Positions 8,760-18,500 of a stretch of 64,000 bases of DNA are shown here, in pieces. Within the stretch, counting starts at the first letter, position 1, and the number at the start of each line of letters is the position of its first letter. Under the pieces are notes generated by a model. It did not search any database and had not been told where the DNA came from. It was given only the letters and a program-made list of their open reading frames with translations. This stretch comes from Rhizobium sp. 16-488-2b (GTDB lineage: Bacteria; Pseudomonadota; Alphaproteobacteria; Rhizobiales; Rhizobiaceae). Position numbers and translations under genes: made by a program. Location of the stretch: positions 1 through 64,000 of the forward strand of contig NZ_JAGHMF010000001.1 of NCBI RefSeq assembly GCF_017741815.1, in the 5' to 3' direction.

Positions 8760-9703
8760 GCATGCAAGCAAACGACACTGCAACCAATGTCAGACCGATG
8801 ACCCGCCGCGAGTGGCTGCTCTCCGACCGTCCGCAGTCGCGCACGCAAGCCCGTCTCGGCCGCGCCTACGTCACGTGGCGGCAGTTTACCGCCAACCGCT
8901 TGGCCGTCGTTGGTCTCTTCATCATCATAGCGCTGCTCCTGATGGCGGCCTTTGCCGATGTTCTAGCCACGCACTCGCCGGTCGTCGGCGATCTCCGCAA
9001 TGCCCGCCTTCTGCCGCCAGGCGCTGAGGGCTATCTTCTCGGCACCGACGACCAGGGCCGTGATATCTATTCGCGCCTGATCTACGGTTCCCGCCTGACG
9101 CTGATGGTGGTCGTCCTCGTCGCCATCATCTCCGCGCCGATCGGCCTCCTGGTTGGCACCGTTTCCGGCTATGCCGGCGGCTGGGTCGATGCCATCCTGA
9201 TGCGCATCACCGACATCTTCCTCGCCTTCCCGAAGCTCGTCCTGGCGCTCGCCTTCGTGGCAGCACTCGGCCCGGGCATCCAGAACGCCATCATCGCCAT
9301 CGCCATCACCTCATGGCCGCCATACGCCCGTATCGCGCGCGCCGAGACCCTGACGGTGAGGCGCTCCGATTACATCTCGGCCGTCCGCCTGATGGGCGCG
9401 TCGCCGCTGCGCATCGTCGTGCGCCATGTCATGCCGCTCTGCATCTCCTCGCTGATCGTGCGCGTCACGCTCGACATGGCGGGCATCATCCTGACGGCAG
9501 CCGGCCTCGGCTTCCTCGGCCTCGGCGCCCAGCCGCCGCTGCCGGAATGGGGTGCGATGATCGCCTCGGGCCGCCGCTTCATCCTCGACCAATGGTGGGT
9601 TGCCGCCATGCCGGGTATCGCCATCCTCGTTGTCAGCCTCGGCTTCAACCTGCTTGGCGACGGCCTGCGCGACGCGCTGGACCCGAAGGAGAGCGGCCAA
9701 TGA
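8756..9703 (+). CDS. ABC transporter permease, DppC/OppC type
   Basis: A 315-residue inner-membrane permease, partner of the preceding DppB-type protein. The N-terminal cytoplasmic part (RLGRAYVTWRQFTANRLAVVG) followed by the first helix is typical of the DppC subfamily, as are LLGTDDQGRDIYSRLIYGSR and the late LGFLGLGAQPPLPEWG motif. The ATG at 8756 overlaps the upstream stop and its own stop overlaps the next gene (ATGA junctions), which indicates a tightly coupled operon. Confidence 0.92.
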   Translation: MSMQANDTATNVRPMTRREWLLSDRPQSRTQARLGRAYVTWRQFTANRLAVVGLFIIIALLLMAAFADVLATHSPVVGDLRNARLLPPGAEGYLLGTDDQGRDIYSRLIYGSRLTLMVVVLVAIISAPIGLLVGTVSGYAGGWVDAILMRITDIFLAFPKLVLALAFVAALGPGIQNAIIAIAITSWPPYARIARAETLTVRRSDYISAVRLMGASPLRIVVRHVMPLCISSLIVRVTLDMAGIILTAAGLGFLGLGAQPPLPEWGAMIASGRRFILDQWWVAAMPGIAILVVSLGFNLLGDGLRDALDPKESGQ

Positions 9704-10533
9704 GCACGCTTCTCACCGTCAAAAACCTCAAGGTCAGCTACCCCACGCGCACCGGCGTCATCGAGGCCGTGCGCGGCGTCTCCTTCACGCTCGGCAAGGA
9801 GCGCCTGGGCATCGTCGGCGAATCCGGCTCCGGTAAGTCGCAGACCGGCCGCGCCATCATGGGCCTGACGCCGCCGCATGGTATCGTCACGGCCGACACG
9901 CTCGACTTCAACGGCATCGACCTTCTCTCGGCCTCGGCCAAGGAGCGCCGGCAACTGCGCGGCAAGCGCATCGCCATGGTGCTGCAGGATCCGAAATATT
10001 CGCTGGATCCGGTCATGACGATAGGCAAACAGATCTGCGAGACGCTGAGAACCCACGAGAAGATCGGCAAGGGCGAAGCACGTGATCGCGCGATCGCCAT
10101 GCTCGAAGCCGTGCAGATCCGCGAGCCGCAGCGCGTCTTCAATCTCTATCCGCATGAAGTTTCGGGCGGCATGGGACAGCGCGCCATGATCGCCATGATG
10201 CTGATCGCCGACCCCGAACTGCTGATCGCCGACGAGCCAACCTCGGCGCTCGACGTGACCGTGCAGCTCGACGTGCTCAGGATCATGGACCGCCTGGTGT
10301 CCGAGCGCGGCATGGGCCTGATCTTCGTGTCCCACGACCTGCGCCTGGTCTCCTCCTTCTGCGACCGTGTCATCGTTATGTATGCCGGCAAGGTAGTTGA
10401 GGAGCTGAAGGCCTCCGATCTCAAGAACGCCCAGCATCCCTATACGCAAGGACTTTTGAACTGCATGCCCCAGATCGGCGAAAACAGGCATCCGCTGCCG
10501 GTGCTGGACCGCAAGCCGGAGTGGGCGGCATGA
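9700..10533 (+). CDS. ABC transporter ATP-binding protein, DppD/OppD type
   Basis: A 277-residue ATPase that powers peptide import. Walker A is GESGSGKS (residues 40-47), the signature is VSGGMGQR, and Walker B is LLIADEPTSALD followed by the switch histidine in FVSHDLR. A C-terminal HPYT, typical of the oligopeptide/dipeptide extension, is retained, but the protein is shorter than the roughly 330-residue E. coli DppD. It begins at an ATGA overlap with the permease and ends in another ATGA overlap with the second ATPase. Confidence 0.9.
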   Translation: MSTLLTVKNLKVSYPTRTGVIEAVRGVSFTLGKERLGIVGESGSGKSQTGRAIMGLTPPHGIVTADTLDFNGIDLLSASAKERRQLRGKRIAMVLQDPKYSLDPVMTIGKQICETLRTHEKIGKGEARDRAIAMLEAVQIREPQRVFNLYPHEVSGGMGQRAMIAMMLIADPELLIADEPTSALDVTVQLDVLRIMDRLVSERGMGLIFVSHDLRLVSSFCDRVIVMYAGKVVEELKASDLKNAQHPYTQGLLNCMPQIGENRHPLPVLDRKPEWAA

Positions 10534-11279
10534 AAGCAGCCCTTTCCGTCGACAATGTTACCGTCATCTACGACCATTTCCACGCGCTGAAGGATGTCAG
10601 CGTCGAGATTGCCGAGGGCCAGTCCTTCGGTCTCGTCGGTGAATCCGGCTCTGGAAAATCCACCCTGCTGCGCGCTGTCGCCGGGCTCGCACCCGTCAAG
10701 AACGGAACCATCAAGATCCACGGCGAGCAGCTCTCGGGCTCCAAGCGCAGCAAGGCCTTCTACCGCAAGGTCCAGATGGTGTTCCAAGACCCCTACGGCT
10801 CGCTGCATCCACGTCAGACCATCGACAGACTGCTGCTCGAGCCGCTGGCGATCCATGGCATCTCGGACAGCGACACACGCATCGCTCGCGCGCTGGATGA
10901 AGTCGGCCTCGGCAACGGCTTCCGGTTCCGCTATCCGCATCAGCTCTCCGGCGGCCAACGGCAGCGCGTCGCCATCGCCCGCGCCCTGATCGTCGAACCG
11001 TCGATCCTGCTGCTCGACGAGCCTACTTCGGCGCTTGACGCATCCGTACAGGCTGAAGTGCTGAACCTTCTGGAGCAGGTCAGGCGCGATCGGAAATTGA
11101 CCTTCGTCATGGTCAGCCACGATCTCGGCGTCATCACCCACATGTGCGAAAACCTCGCCGTGATGCGCGGCGGCACCGTGGTCGAACGTCTGACGGCCGA
11201 GCAGCTCGCCAAGGCCGAGGTTCACGAGGACTACACGAAAAGTTTGATGGTCGCGAGCAAGGGCTTCGTGAAAGTCTGA
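10530..11279 (+). CDS. ABC transporter ATP-binding protein, DppF/OppF type
   Basis: A 249-residue ATPase, the second nucleotide-binding subunit of the importer. Walker A is GESGSGKS (37-44), the Q-loop is MVFQDPYGSLHPRQ, the signature is LSGGQRQR, and Walker B is LLLDEPTSALD with MVSHDLG. The start is the ATG at 10530, which overlaps the preceding stop; an in-frame GTG at 10521 is less likely. It lacks most of the usual C-terminal oligopeptide domain and ends at about the core ABC fold. It is the last gene of the dipeptidase-importer operon. Confidence 0.9.
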   Translation: MKAALSVDNVTVIYDHFHALKDVSVEIAEGQSFGLVGESGSGKSTLLRAVAGLAPVKNGTIKIHGEQLSGSKRSKAFYRKVQMVFQDPYGSLHPRQTIDRLLLEPLAIHGISDSDTRIARALDEVGLGNGFRFRYPHQLSGGQRQRVAIARALIVEPSILLLDEPTSALDASVQAEVLNLLEQVRRDRKLTFVMVSHDLGVITHMCENLAVMRGGTVVERLTAEQLAKAEVHEDYTKSLMVASKGFVKV

Positions 11280-11320
11280 AGTCCAATCTTTTCAAGTAAT
11301 TGAAATTTTTAGCAATCGGC

Positions 11321-11342
11321 GGACCGTTAAGAATAACGGTCC
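11321..11342. repeat. 22-bp perfect palindromic hairpin downstream of the importer operon
   Basis: GGACCGTTA (11321-11329), loop AGAA, TAACGGTCC (11334-11342). It lies 41 bases past the last ABC gene. No T-tract follows on either strand, so it is either a weak terminator, an mRNA-stabilising 3' hairpin, or an operator for the small gene to its right. Confidence 0.6.
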
Positions 11343-11370
11343 GTTAAAACACGACCAATCGACTAGACTA

Positions 11371-11399
11371 TTGACAGCTGCCTTGCTTCTGTCATGATT
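11371..11399 (+). promoter_or_regulatory. possible promoter upstream of the first small gene
   Basis: A consensus -35 TTGACA at 11371-11376 is followed after 17 bases by ATGATT (11394-11399), a poor -10. It is about 40 bases before the small ORF starting at 11440. Confidence 0.25.
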
Positions 11400-11439
11400 A
11401 CGTTAACGGCTGTTAGCTTTCGTGATCATGGAGATAAAG

Positions 11440-11622
11440 ATGTTCTTTCTCGGCGGCATGACCATGGGTTACTTCGCACCTCCAGCCAAGGCTGCCAAGC
11501 GGGCAGCTCCGCTGTTCAAGACGGCAAAGCGGGATCGAAAGATCGTTGCGAAGAAGAAGAGCTCCTACAAGGACAACGCGGTCGAGCGCTCCCTGATCTG
11601 GGCCTGGCACACCATCTGTTAG
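11440..11622 (+). CDS. small hypothetical basic protein (60 residues)
   Basis: A 60-residue frame starting at the ATG at 11440, with GGAG about 8 bases upstream. The N-terminus is short and hydrophobic (MFFLGGMTMGYFAPP), the middle is lysine/arginine-rich (AAKRAAPLFKTAKRDRK, IVAKKK), and the end is SLIWAWHTIC. I do not recognise a family. In-frame upstream starts at 11422 (GTG) and 11428 (ATG) exist, but the ribosome site favours 11440. The frame could be non-coding; its support is the ribosome site and its place in a series of small genes. Confidence 0.45.
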   Translation: MFFLGGMTMGYFAPPAKAAKRAAPLFKTAKRDRKIVAKKKSSYKDNAVERSLIWAWHTIC

Positions 11623-11684
11623 ACCGTCCCTGTTAGGCGTCCAAGCCAAGACGGATTTTCTCAGCAAGCGGCATCTGGTGGAAT

Positions 11685-11713
11685 TTTATCTCTACCATTC
11701 AGATAGACTATAT
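11685..11713 (+). promoter_or_regulatory. promoter candidate for the 54-residue membrane protein gene
   Basis: A perfect rhizobial -10 CTATAT (11708-11713) with a weak -35 TTTATC (11685-11690) 17 bases upstream. The predicted leader carries a small hairpin (AGCTCT 11723-11728, AGAGCT 11734-11739) just ahead of the GGAGG ribosome site. Confidence 0.45.
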
Positions 11714-11760
11714 AAGAAACTGAGCTCTCAATAAGAGCTGAAAACAGGCGGAGGCAACAC

Positions 11761-11925
11761 ATGGCAAACTTGGGTATGTCGCATACTCACGCGGACCACT
11801 ATCGTTCCGCACGCTCCAAGAAGCCGGCAACGACGCGTGGTCGTTTGCATCTGGCAGCCAATGCGGCGCTGGTCGTGGCAGCATTCACCTTTCTCGCAGC
11901 GGTGGTCTGCGGCGTTATCGGTTAG
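11761..11925 (+). CDS. small single-span membrane protein, hypothetical (54 residues)
   Basis: The ATG at 11761 is preceded by a very strong CGGAGG site about 8 bases away. The product has a polar, histidine- and arginine-rich N-terminus (MSHTHADHYRSARSKK) and one C-terminal hydrophobic helix (AALVVAAFTFLAAVVCGVIG), so it is probably an inner-membrane protein with its N-terminus in the cytoplasm. I do not recognise a family. It sits between another small gene and a DUF1328 gene, all on the same strand. Confidence 0.65.
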   Translation: MANLGMSHTHADHYRSARSKKPATTRGRLHLAANAALVVAAFTFLAAVVCGVIG

Positions 11926-12015
11926 AGCACCGAAAACAAACCCTTTTTCACCGAGCACGGAACCAAAAAGGCACACCATCGTTATCTGGTCAGCAACGAC
12001 TAAATGGAGATGGCA

Positions 12016-12180
12016 ATGCTTTACTACGCACTCGTATTTCTTGTTGTGGCCCTGATCGCCGGCGTTCTGGGGTTCGGCGGCATCGCAGGCGCGTCAGCAT
12101 CGATTGCCCAGGTACTGTTTTTCATATTCCTGGTGCTGTTTGTTGTATCGCTTGTCGCGCGGCTCATGCGCCGCGTCTAA
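12016..12180 (+). CDS. DUF1328 family small membrane protein (YtjA-like)
   Basis: A 54-residue protein with two hydrophobic helices. [21 protein letters not shown] followed by [25 protein letters not shown] is the characteristic pattern of DUF1328/YtjA proteins, small inner-membrane proteins of unknown function common in proteobacteria. The ATG at 12016 has GGAGA six bases upstream. An intrinsic terminator follows 17 bases after the stop. With the preceding small gene it may form a short envelope-related transcript. Confidence 0.85.
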   Translation: MLYYALVFLVVALIAGVLGFGGIAGASASIAQVLFFIFLVLFVVSLVARLMRRV

Positions 12181-12197
12181 ATCCAGCATAATCAACG

Positions 12198-12229
12198 AAA
12201 TCCGGCGTCCGAAAGGCGCCGGATTTTTC
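12198..12229 (+). terminator. Rho-independent terminator after the DUF1328 gene
   Basis: AAATCCGGCG (12198-12207) pairs with CGCCGGATTT (12217-12226), a 10-bp stem, followed by TTC. The downstream arm supplies the T-run. Confidence 0.8.
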
Positions 12230-12511
12230 GTGCGTTTGCCACTTGCCGAAACCTCTTGACTTGAATTGTCGCAATAGTGTCCAACTTTCCCGATTGGCTT
12301 GGCGGGGAGGCGTCGTTCAATCTCACCCACCTCTTTGCCCGGCTGGTCGCAAGATCAAATCTAAATCGATTCGCATTGCCGTTCGATTGCCACTGCCAAT
12401 GTTTTCAGTGTGGCCGCAAAAGACCGGTATCGTTCATGCGGCAGTCATATTTGGCAGTGCACAAGGCAAACCCTACCGACCATAACTTTGTTTGGATCCA
12501 GAACCGAACCC
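12230..12511 (+). promoter_or_regulatory. intergenic region and probable promoter region of ndvB
   Basis: Together with the terminator to its left this makes a 331-bp gene-free stretch. A CTTGAC -35-like element is at 12255-12260, but the sequence about 17 bases downstream is a poor -10, so the transcription start is uncertain. No convincing ribosome site precedes the ndvB ATG. I see no other feature. Confidence 0.35.
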
Positions 12512-15500
12512 ATGTCTATTTCCCCCACGTCTCCGAGCCCGTCCCGCGAGTCCGAAACCAAGCAGATCGATCACAACGACTCGATCCGCGCGACCTATAT
12601 GTCGATCGAAGACATCAGGGCGATGGGTGCATCCGCAGCCACCTCAGGTGTCAATTCGCTGGTCGCTTTCGCACCCTTCGACTTCTTCGCCCGGCATAAG
12701 GAGAACGAGAAGGAAATCCTGCGTGTCTACCGCACCACGGCAGCGGATGTGGAGGCCGGTGAGACGATTACCCCGGCCGCCGAGTGGCTTCTGGACAACC
12801 ACTACATCGTCGAGGAAGCAATCCAGGAAGTCCGTCGCGACTTCCCCAAGCGCTTCTATCGCGAACTGCCGACGATCGATGTGAACGGCACCAAGATCCC
12901 GCGCACACTGGCGCTGGCCTGGCTCTATGTCGCACACACGCACAGCACCATCTCGCAGGAAAGCCTTACCGCACTGGTCGATGGCTTCCAGGAACATGAA
13001 ACCTTGCGGATCGGCGAGCTCTGGGCGCTGCCTTCGCTGGTGCGCTACGTTCTGGTCGAAAACCTGCGCCGCATCTCGATCCGCGTCGAGCGCAGCCGCC
13101 GCATGCGCCGCCGCGCCAACGAGGCAGCCGACGAACTGGTGCGCCTGACCGATCCGGCAAAGGCAGCCGAGTATCTGAAGACGCTTGAGCCGCTTGCCGA
13201 GGACAATACCTTCTCGACGCAGTTCCTCTACCGCATGCGCGATGGCTCGCAGACCTCGAGCCTCGCCATCACATGGCTGGATGAGCGCCTCGAGGCGCTT
13301 GGCCGTGACACCGAAGCGACGACGATGGCCGAGCACAGCCGTCTCTCCTCCGGCAACGTCACCATGGGCAACATCATTCGCAGCCTGCGCGAGATCGACG
13401 ACACCGAATGGTCCGTCTGGGTCGAGCAGGTCAGCCACGTCGACAAGCTGCTCTGGGACAACTCCGACTACGGTCTTCTCGATTCCGGCTCGCGCAACAA
13501 GTACCGCAAGCAGATCGAAAAGCTCGCCAAGCGCTCCACCATGACCGAGATGGAGATCGCGCAGCTCGCGCTCGACATGACGGATGAAGCCAAGGCATCT
13601 GCCGACGAGCACCCCCATGAGCCGAACGTCGGCGCATTTCTGGCCGGCGCGCAGCGCCCGAGGCTGGAAGCGAGAGCAACCTACAGCCCGACGCTGGTGC
13701 AGCATTTCGTTCGCGCTGTCCGCCGCTTCAACTGGCTGTCGATCGCGGTACCGGTACTGCTCCTGACCATTCTCGCGATGGTTATCGTCGGCCACTTCAT
13801 GGCAAGCGCCGGCATGGCGCCGATCGCCATCATCCTGCTCCTGATCATGTTCTCGCTGCCGGCATCGGAAGGCGCGACGGGCCTCTTCAACACCGTGCTC
13901 TCTTTCTTCGTCACGCCGGCGCGCCTCGTCGGCTACGAGTTCAAGGAAGGCATTCCTGAGGACGCCCGCACGCTTCTGGCCGTCCCCTGCCTGATCTCGA
14001 ACCGCGACAGCGTTGACGAACTCGTCCGCAACATCGAGGTTCACTATCTCGCCAACCCGCGCGGCGAGATCTACTTCGCGCTTCTCAGCGACTGGCCGGA
14101 CAGCCAGGTCGAAGAGACCGCCGCCGATCTCGAGGTTCTCGACTATGCGCGCCGCGAAGTCGCAAACCTCTCGGCGCGTTATGCCTATGACGGCAAAACC
14201 CGCTTCTATCTCCTGCACCGCCGCCGCCTCTACAATCCGTCGGAAGGCGCATGGATGGGCTGGGAGCGCAAGCGCGGCAAGCTGCACGAGCTGAACCTGC
14301 TCCTGCGCGGCGACCGCGACACGACCTATCTGCCGGGCGCCAATGTCGTCCCTGAAAACGTGCAGTACGTGATGACACTCGACGCCGATACGCGTCTCAT
14401 GCGCGACGCCGTCACCAAGCTCGTCGGCAAACTCTATCACCCGACCAACCGCCCCGTGATCAACCCGGAAACCGGCCGCGTCGAAAGCGGCTACGGCGTC
14501 CTGCAGCCGCGCGTGACGCCGTCTCTGACAACGGGCAAGGACGCATCGGTCTTCCAGCGCGTCTTCTCGATCAACCGCGGTCTGGACCCCTATGTCTTCA
14601 CCGTCTCCGACGTCTATCAGGACCTCGCGGGCGAGGGCACTTTCACCGGCAAGGGCCTCTACCACGTCGACGCCTTCGAAGCGGCCCTGAAGGGACGCAT
14701 CGAGGAAAATTCGGTTCTCAGCCACGACCTTCTCGAAGGATCCATGGCGCGTTGCGCGCTTGTGACCGACCTCGAACTCGTCGAGGACTTCCCGACCCGC
14801 TACGAAGTCGAAACCTCGCGCCAGCATCGCTGGGCGCGTGGCGACTGGCAGCTGCTGCCTTACATGTTCAGCACCAAGCACGGCGTCACCGCGCTCGGCC
14901 GCTGGAAGATGTTCGACAACCTGCGCCGCTCGCTGACCCCGATCGCCTGGTTCTTCGCTTCCGTGCTCGGTTGGTACTTCATGGACCCGCTCGGCGCCCT
15001 GATCTGGCAGATCGTCCTGATCTTCTGCCTGTTCGTCGCTCCGACGCTGTCGCTGATCAACGGCATCATTCCGCGCACCAGCGATATCGTCGCGCGCGCC
15101 CACCTCTATACAGTCTGGTCCGATATCCGCGCGGCGAACGCGCAGGTGGCGCTCCGCATCGTCTTCATTGCCGACGGCGCCTGCATGATGGCGGATGCCA
15201 TCGGCCGCTCGCTCTACCGCCTCTTCGTCAGCCACAAGCTGATGCTGCAGTGGAAAACCGCGGCCAGCGTCCAGGCCGGCAAGCAGGGCACCATCTGGTC
15301 CTACTACAAGGCCATGTGGCATGCACCGGTGCTGGCCTTGCTCGGCCTCGCCTTCGCCGTCGTCTCCGGCGACAAGGCCTACTTGGTCGGCATCCCCTTC
15401 GTTGCGCTCTGGATTCTCTCCCCGCTGGTCGCCTATTACGTCAGCCAGTCGGCCGAGACCGAGGATCGCCTTGAGGTCGCAGAATCTGTCTCCAACGATC

Positions 15501-18500
15501 TGCGCAAGATTGCGCGCCGCACCTGGCGCTATTTCGACACCTTCACCACGGCAGAACAGAACTACCTGCCGCCTGACAACGTCCAGGAAACGCCGCACGT
15601 CATCGTCGCGACACGCACGTCTCCGACCAACATCGGCGTTTATCTCCTCTCCGTGGTCTCGGGCCGCCAGTTCGGCTGGTTCTCCTTCGAGGAGACGATC
15701 GAGCGCCTCGAACAGACGATCGCCACCATCGACAAGATGGAGAAATTCCGTGGCCACCTGTTCAACTGGTATCACACCGATACGCTGGAAACGCTTGGAC
15801 CGCGTTATGTCTCGGCCGTCGATAGCGGCAACCTCGCCGGTCACCTGATCGCAATCTCGTCCGCCTGCCGCAACTGGGCCGAAGCCCCGTCCGCGCACAT
15901 GCAGGGCAGCCTCGATGGCGTCGGCGACACGGCGGGCATCCTGGCCGAAGTGCTGGCCGACCTGCCGGACGATCGCAAGACCGTGCGTCCGCTGCGCCGC
16001 CGCCTGGAAGAACGCATCATCGGCTTCCAGAACGCGCTCGCTGCCGTCAAGCGCGAGCACGAATTCGCGTCGATCCGCATCATCAACCTCTCGGTTCTCG
16101 CACGCGACATCCAGAAGCTCGCCGCCAACCTCGATCACGAGGTGAAGTCGGCGCTCAGCGCCGAGGTGACCCAGTGGGCCGAGGCGCTGGTCAAGGTCTG
16201 CGAAGCCCATATCTCCGACAGCACCTTCGATCTCGCCAATATCGATGCGCTGCGTCCGCGCTTGATCGCACTGCGCGACAAGGCCCGCGACCTGGCTTTC
16301 TCGATGGACTTCGGCTTCCTGTTCCGTCCGGAGCGTCGTCTTCTGTCGATCGGCTACCGCGTCGAAAGCGGCGAACTCGATCAGGCCTGCTACGACCTTC
16401 TGGCATCGGAATGCCGCCTCACCAGTCTCTTCGGTATCGCCAAGGGCGATCTGCCGACCGAGCATTGGTACCGCCTCGGCCGCCAGGTCGTGCCGGTCGG
16501 CTCGCGCGGCGCGCTGGTCTCCTGGTCCGGCTCGATGTTCGAATATCTGATGCCGCCTCTCGTCATGCAGGAGCGTGGCGGCGGTATCCTCAACCAGACC
16601 AACAACCTGGTCGTGGTCGAGCAGATGAACTACGCCCGCAAGCTGGGCATTCCGTGGGGCATCTCGGAAGCGGCCTTCAACGCCCGCGATCATAACCTCA
16701 ACTACCAGTACACGAACTTCGGTGTACCGACGCTGGGCCTCAAGCGTGGTCTCGGCCACAACGCCGTCATCGCTCCTTACGCCTCGATCCTCGCCAGCCA
16801 GTACAATCCGCCGGCGGCCATCGAGAACCTCGAACGCCTGCGCAAGCTCGGCGCGCTCGGCAAATACGGCTTCCACGACGCCGTGGACTTCACGCCGACC
16901 CGCGTGCCCGAGGGCAAGACCTGCGCGGTCGTCTACAACTACTATGCCCACCACCATGGCATGTCGATTGCGGCCGTCGCCAACGTCGCCTTCAACGGTC
17001 ACCTGCGCGAACTCTTCCACTCCGATCCCGTCATCGAAGCGGCAGAGCTGATGCTGCAGGAAAAGGCGCCGCGCGACATTCCCGTCATGAGCGGCAAGCA
17101 CGAGTCCGACACCCCGGCCAGCATTCAGGACGACCTGTTACGCCCGGAGATCCGCAAGATCTACGATCCGGCCGCGCGCGACCGCGAACTCGTCTTCCTC
17201 TCCAACGGTCACTACTCGATGATGCTGACCGCCACCGGCGCCGGCTACTCGCGCTGGAACGGCCAGTCGGTATCCCGCTGGAAGCCAGATCCGACCGAGG
17301 ATCGCTGGGGCACCTTCATCTTCCTGCGCGACACCGCCACCAACGAATGGTGGTCGGCGACGGCGGAACCGAAGAGCATCGAGGGCGAACAGGTCAAGGT
17401 TCTCTTCGCCGATGAAAAGGCGGAGTTCACCAAAACCGTCGGCGAGCTCACCAGCGAAGTCGAGGTAATCGTCGCCACCGAGCACGATGCCGAAGGCCGC
17501 CGTTTGACGCTGCTCAACACCGGCACGGAAGACCGCTTCATCGAAGTGACCTCCTATCTCGAACCGGTCTTGACCAACGACGACACCGACAACGCCCATC
17601 CGGCCTTCGCCCGCATGTTCGTGAAGACGGAGATCGGCAAGCGCGGCGACGTCATCCGTGTCGAGCGCAACAAGCGCGACGGCAACGAGCCGAATATCGC
17701 GGTCGCGCATCTGATCGTCGACAATGCCGGCGCAACGCGCCACACCGAGTTCGAAACCGACCGCCGCAAGTTCCTCGGCCGCGGCCGCAGCCTTGCAAAC
17801 GCTGCCGCCTTCGACCAGGGCGCGACGCTCTCCGGCACTGACGGCTTCACGCTCGATCCGGTGCTGTCGCTGCGCCGCACCGTCCGCGTTCCTGCCGGCA
17901 AGAAGGTCAGCGTCATCTTCTGGACCATCGCGGCACCATCACGCAACGAGGTGGACCAGGCAGTCGATCGCTATCGCCACGCCGACGCCTTCAACCACGA
18001 GCTCGTTCAGGCCTGGACGCGCACGCAGGTGCAGATGCGCCATGTCGGCGTGACCTCGCAGCAGGCATCCGCCTTCCAACACCTCGGCCGCCACCTCGTC
18101 TACCCCGACATGTATCTGCGTGCGGATACGGCAGCGGTTCAGGCGGGCATGCAGTCGCAGTCCTCGCTATGGCCGCTGGCGATTTCGGGCGATTTCCCGA
18201 TCTTCACCCTGCGCATCAACGACGACATGGATCTGGATATCGCAAGGGAAGCGCTGCTGGCACAGGAATACCTGCGCTCGCGCGGCGTCACCGCAGATCT
18301 GGTGATCATGAACGAGCGTGCCTCCTCCTACGCACAGGACATGCAGCACGCCGTCGACCAGATGGCCGAAAACGTCCGCCGTCTCGGCCAGGCAGACGGT
18401 CTGCGCCAGCACATCTTCACGGTCCGCAAGGATCTGATGGAGGAATCGACCTACCACGCACTGATCTCGGCATCCCGCGTCACCTTCCATGCCAAGAACG

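Noticed and set aside
4473..8783. Open frame of more than 1,400 codons on the minus strand
   Set aside because: It is antisense to the dipeptidase and importer genes, is rich in His/Asp/Arg/Gly typical of GC-rich shadow frames, and shows no domain.
12644..17101. Open minus-strand frame of about 1,485 codons opposite ndvB
   Set aside because: Shadow of the ndvB codon bias; no ribosome site, no recognisable domain, and the plus-strand gene is certain.
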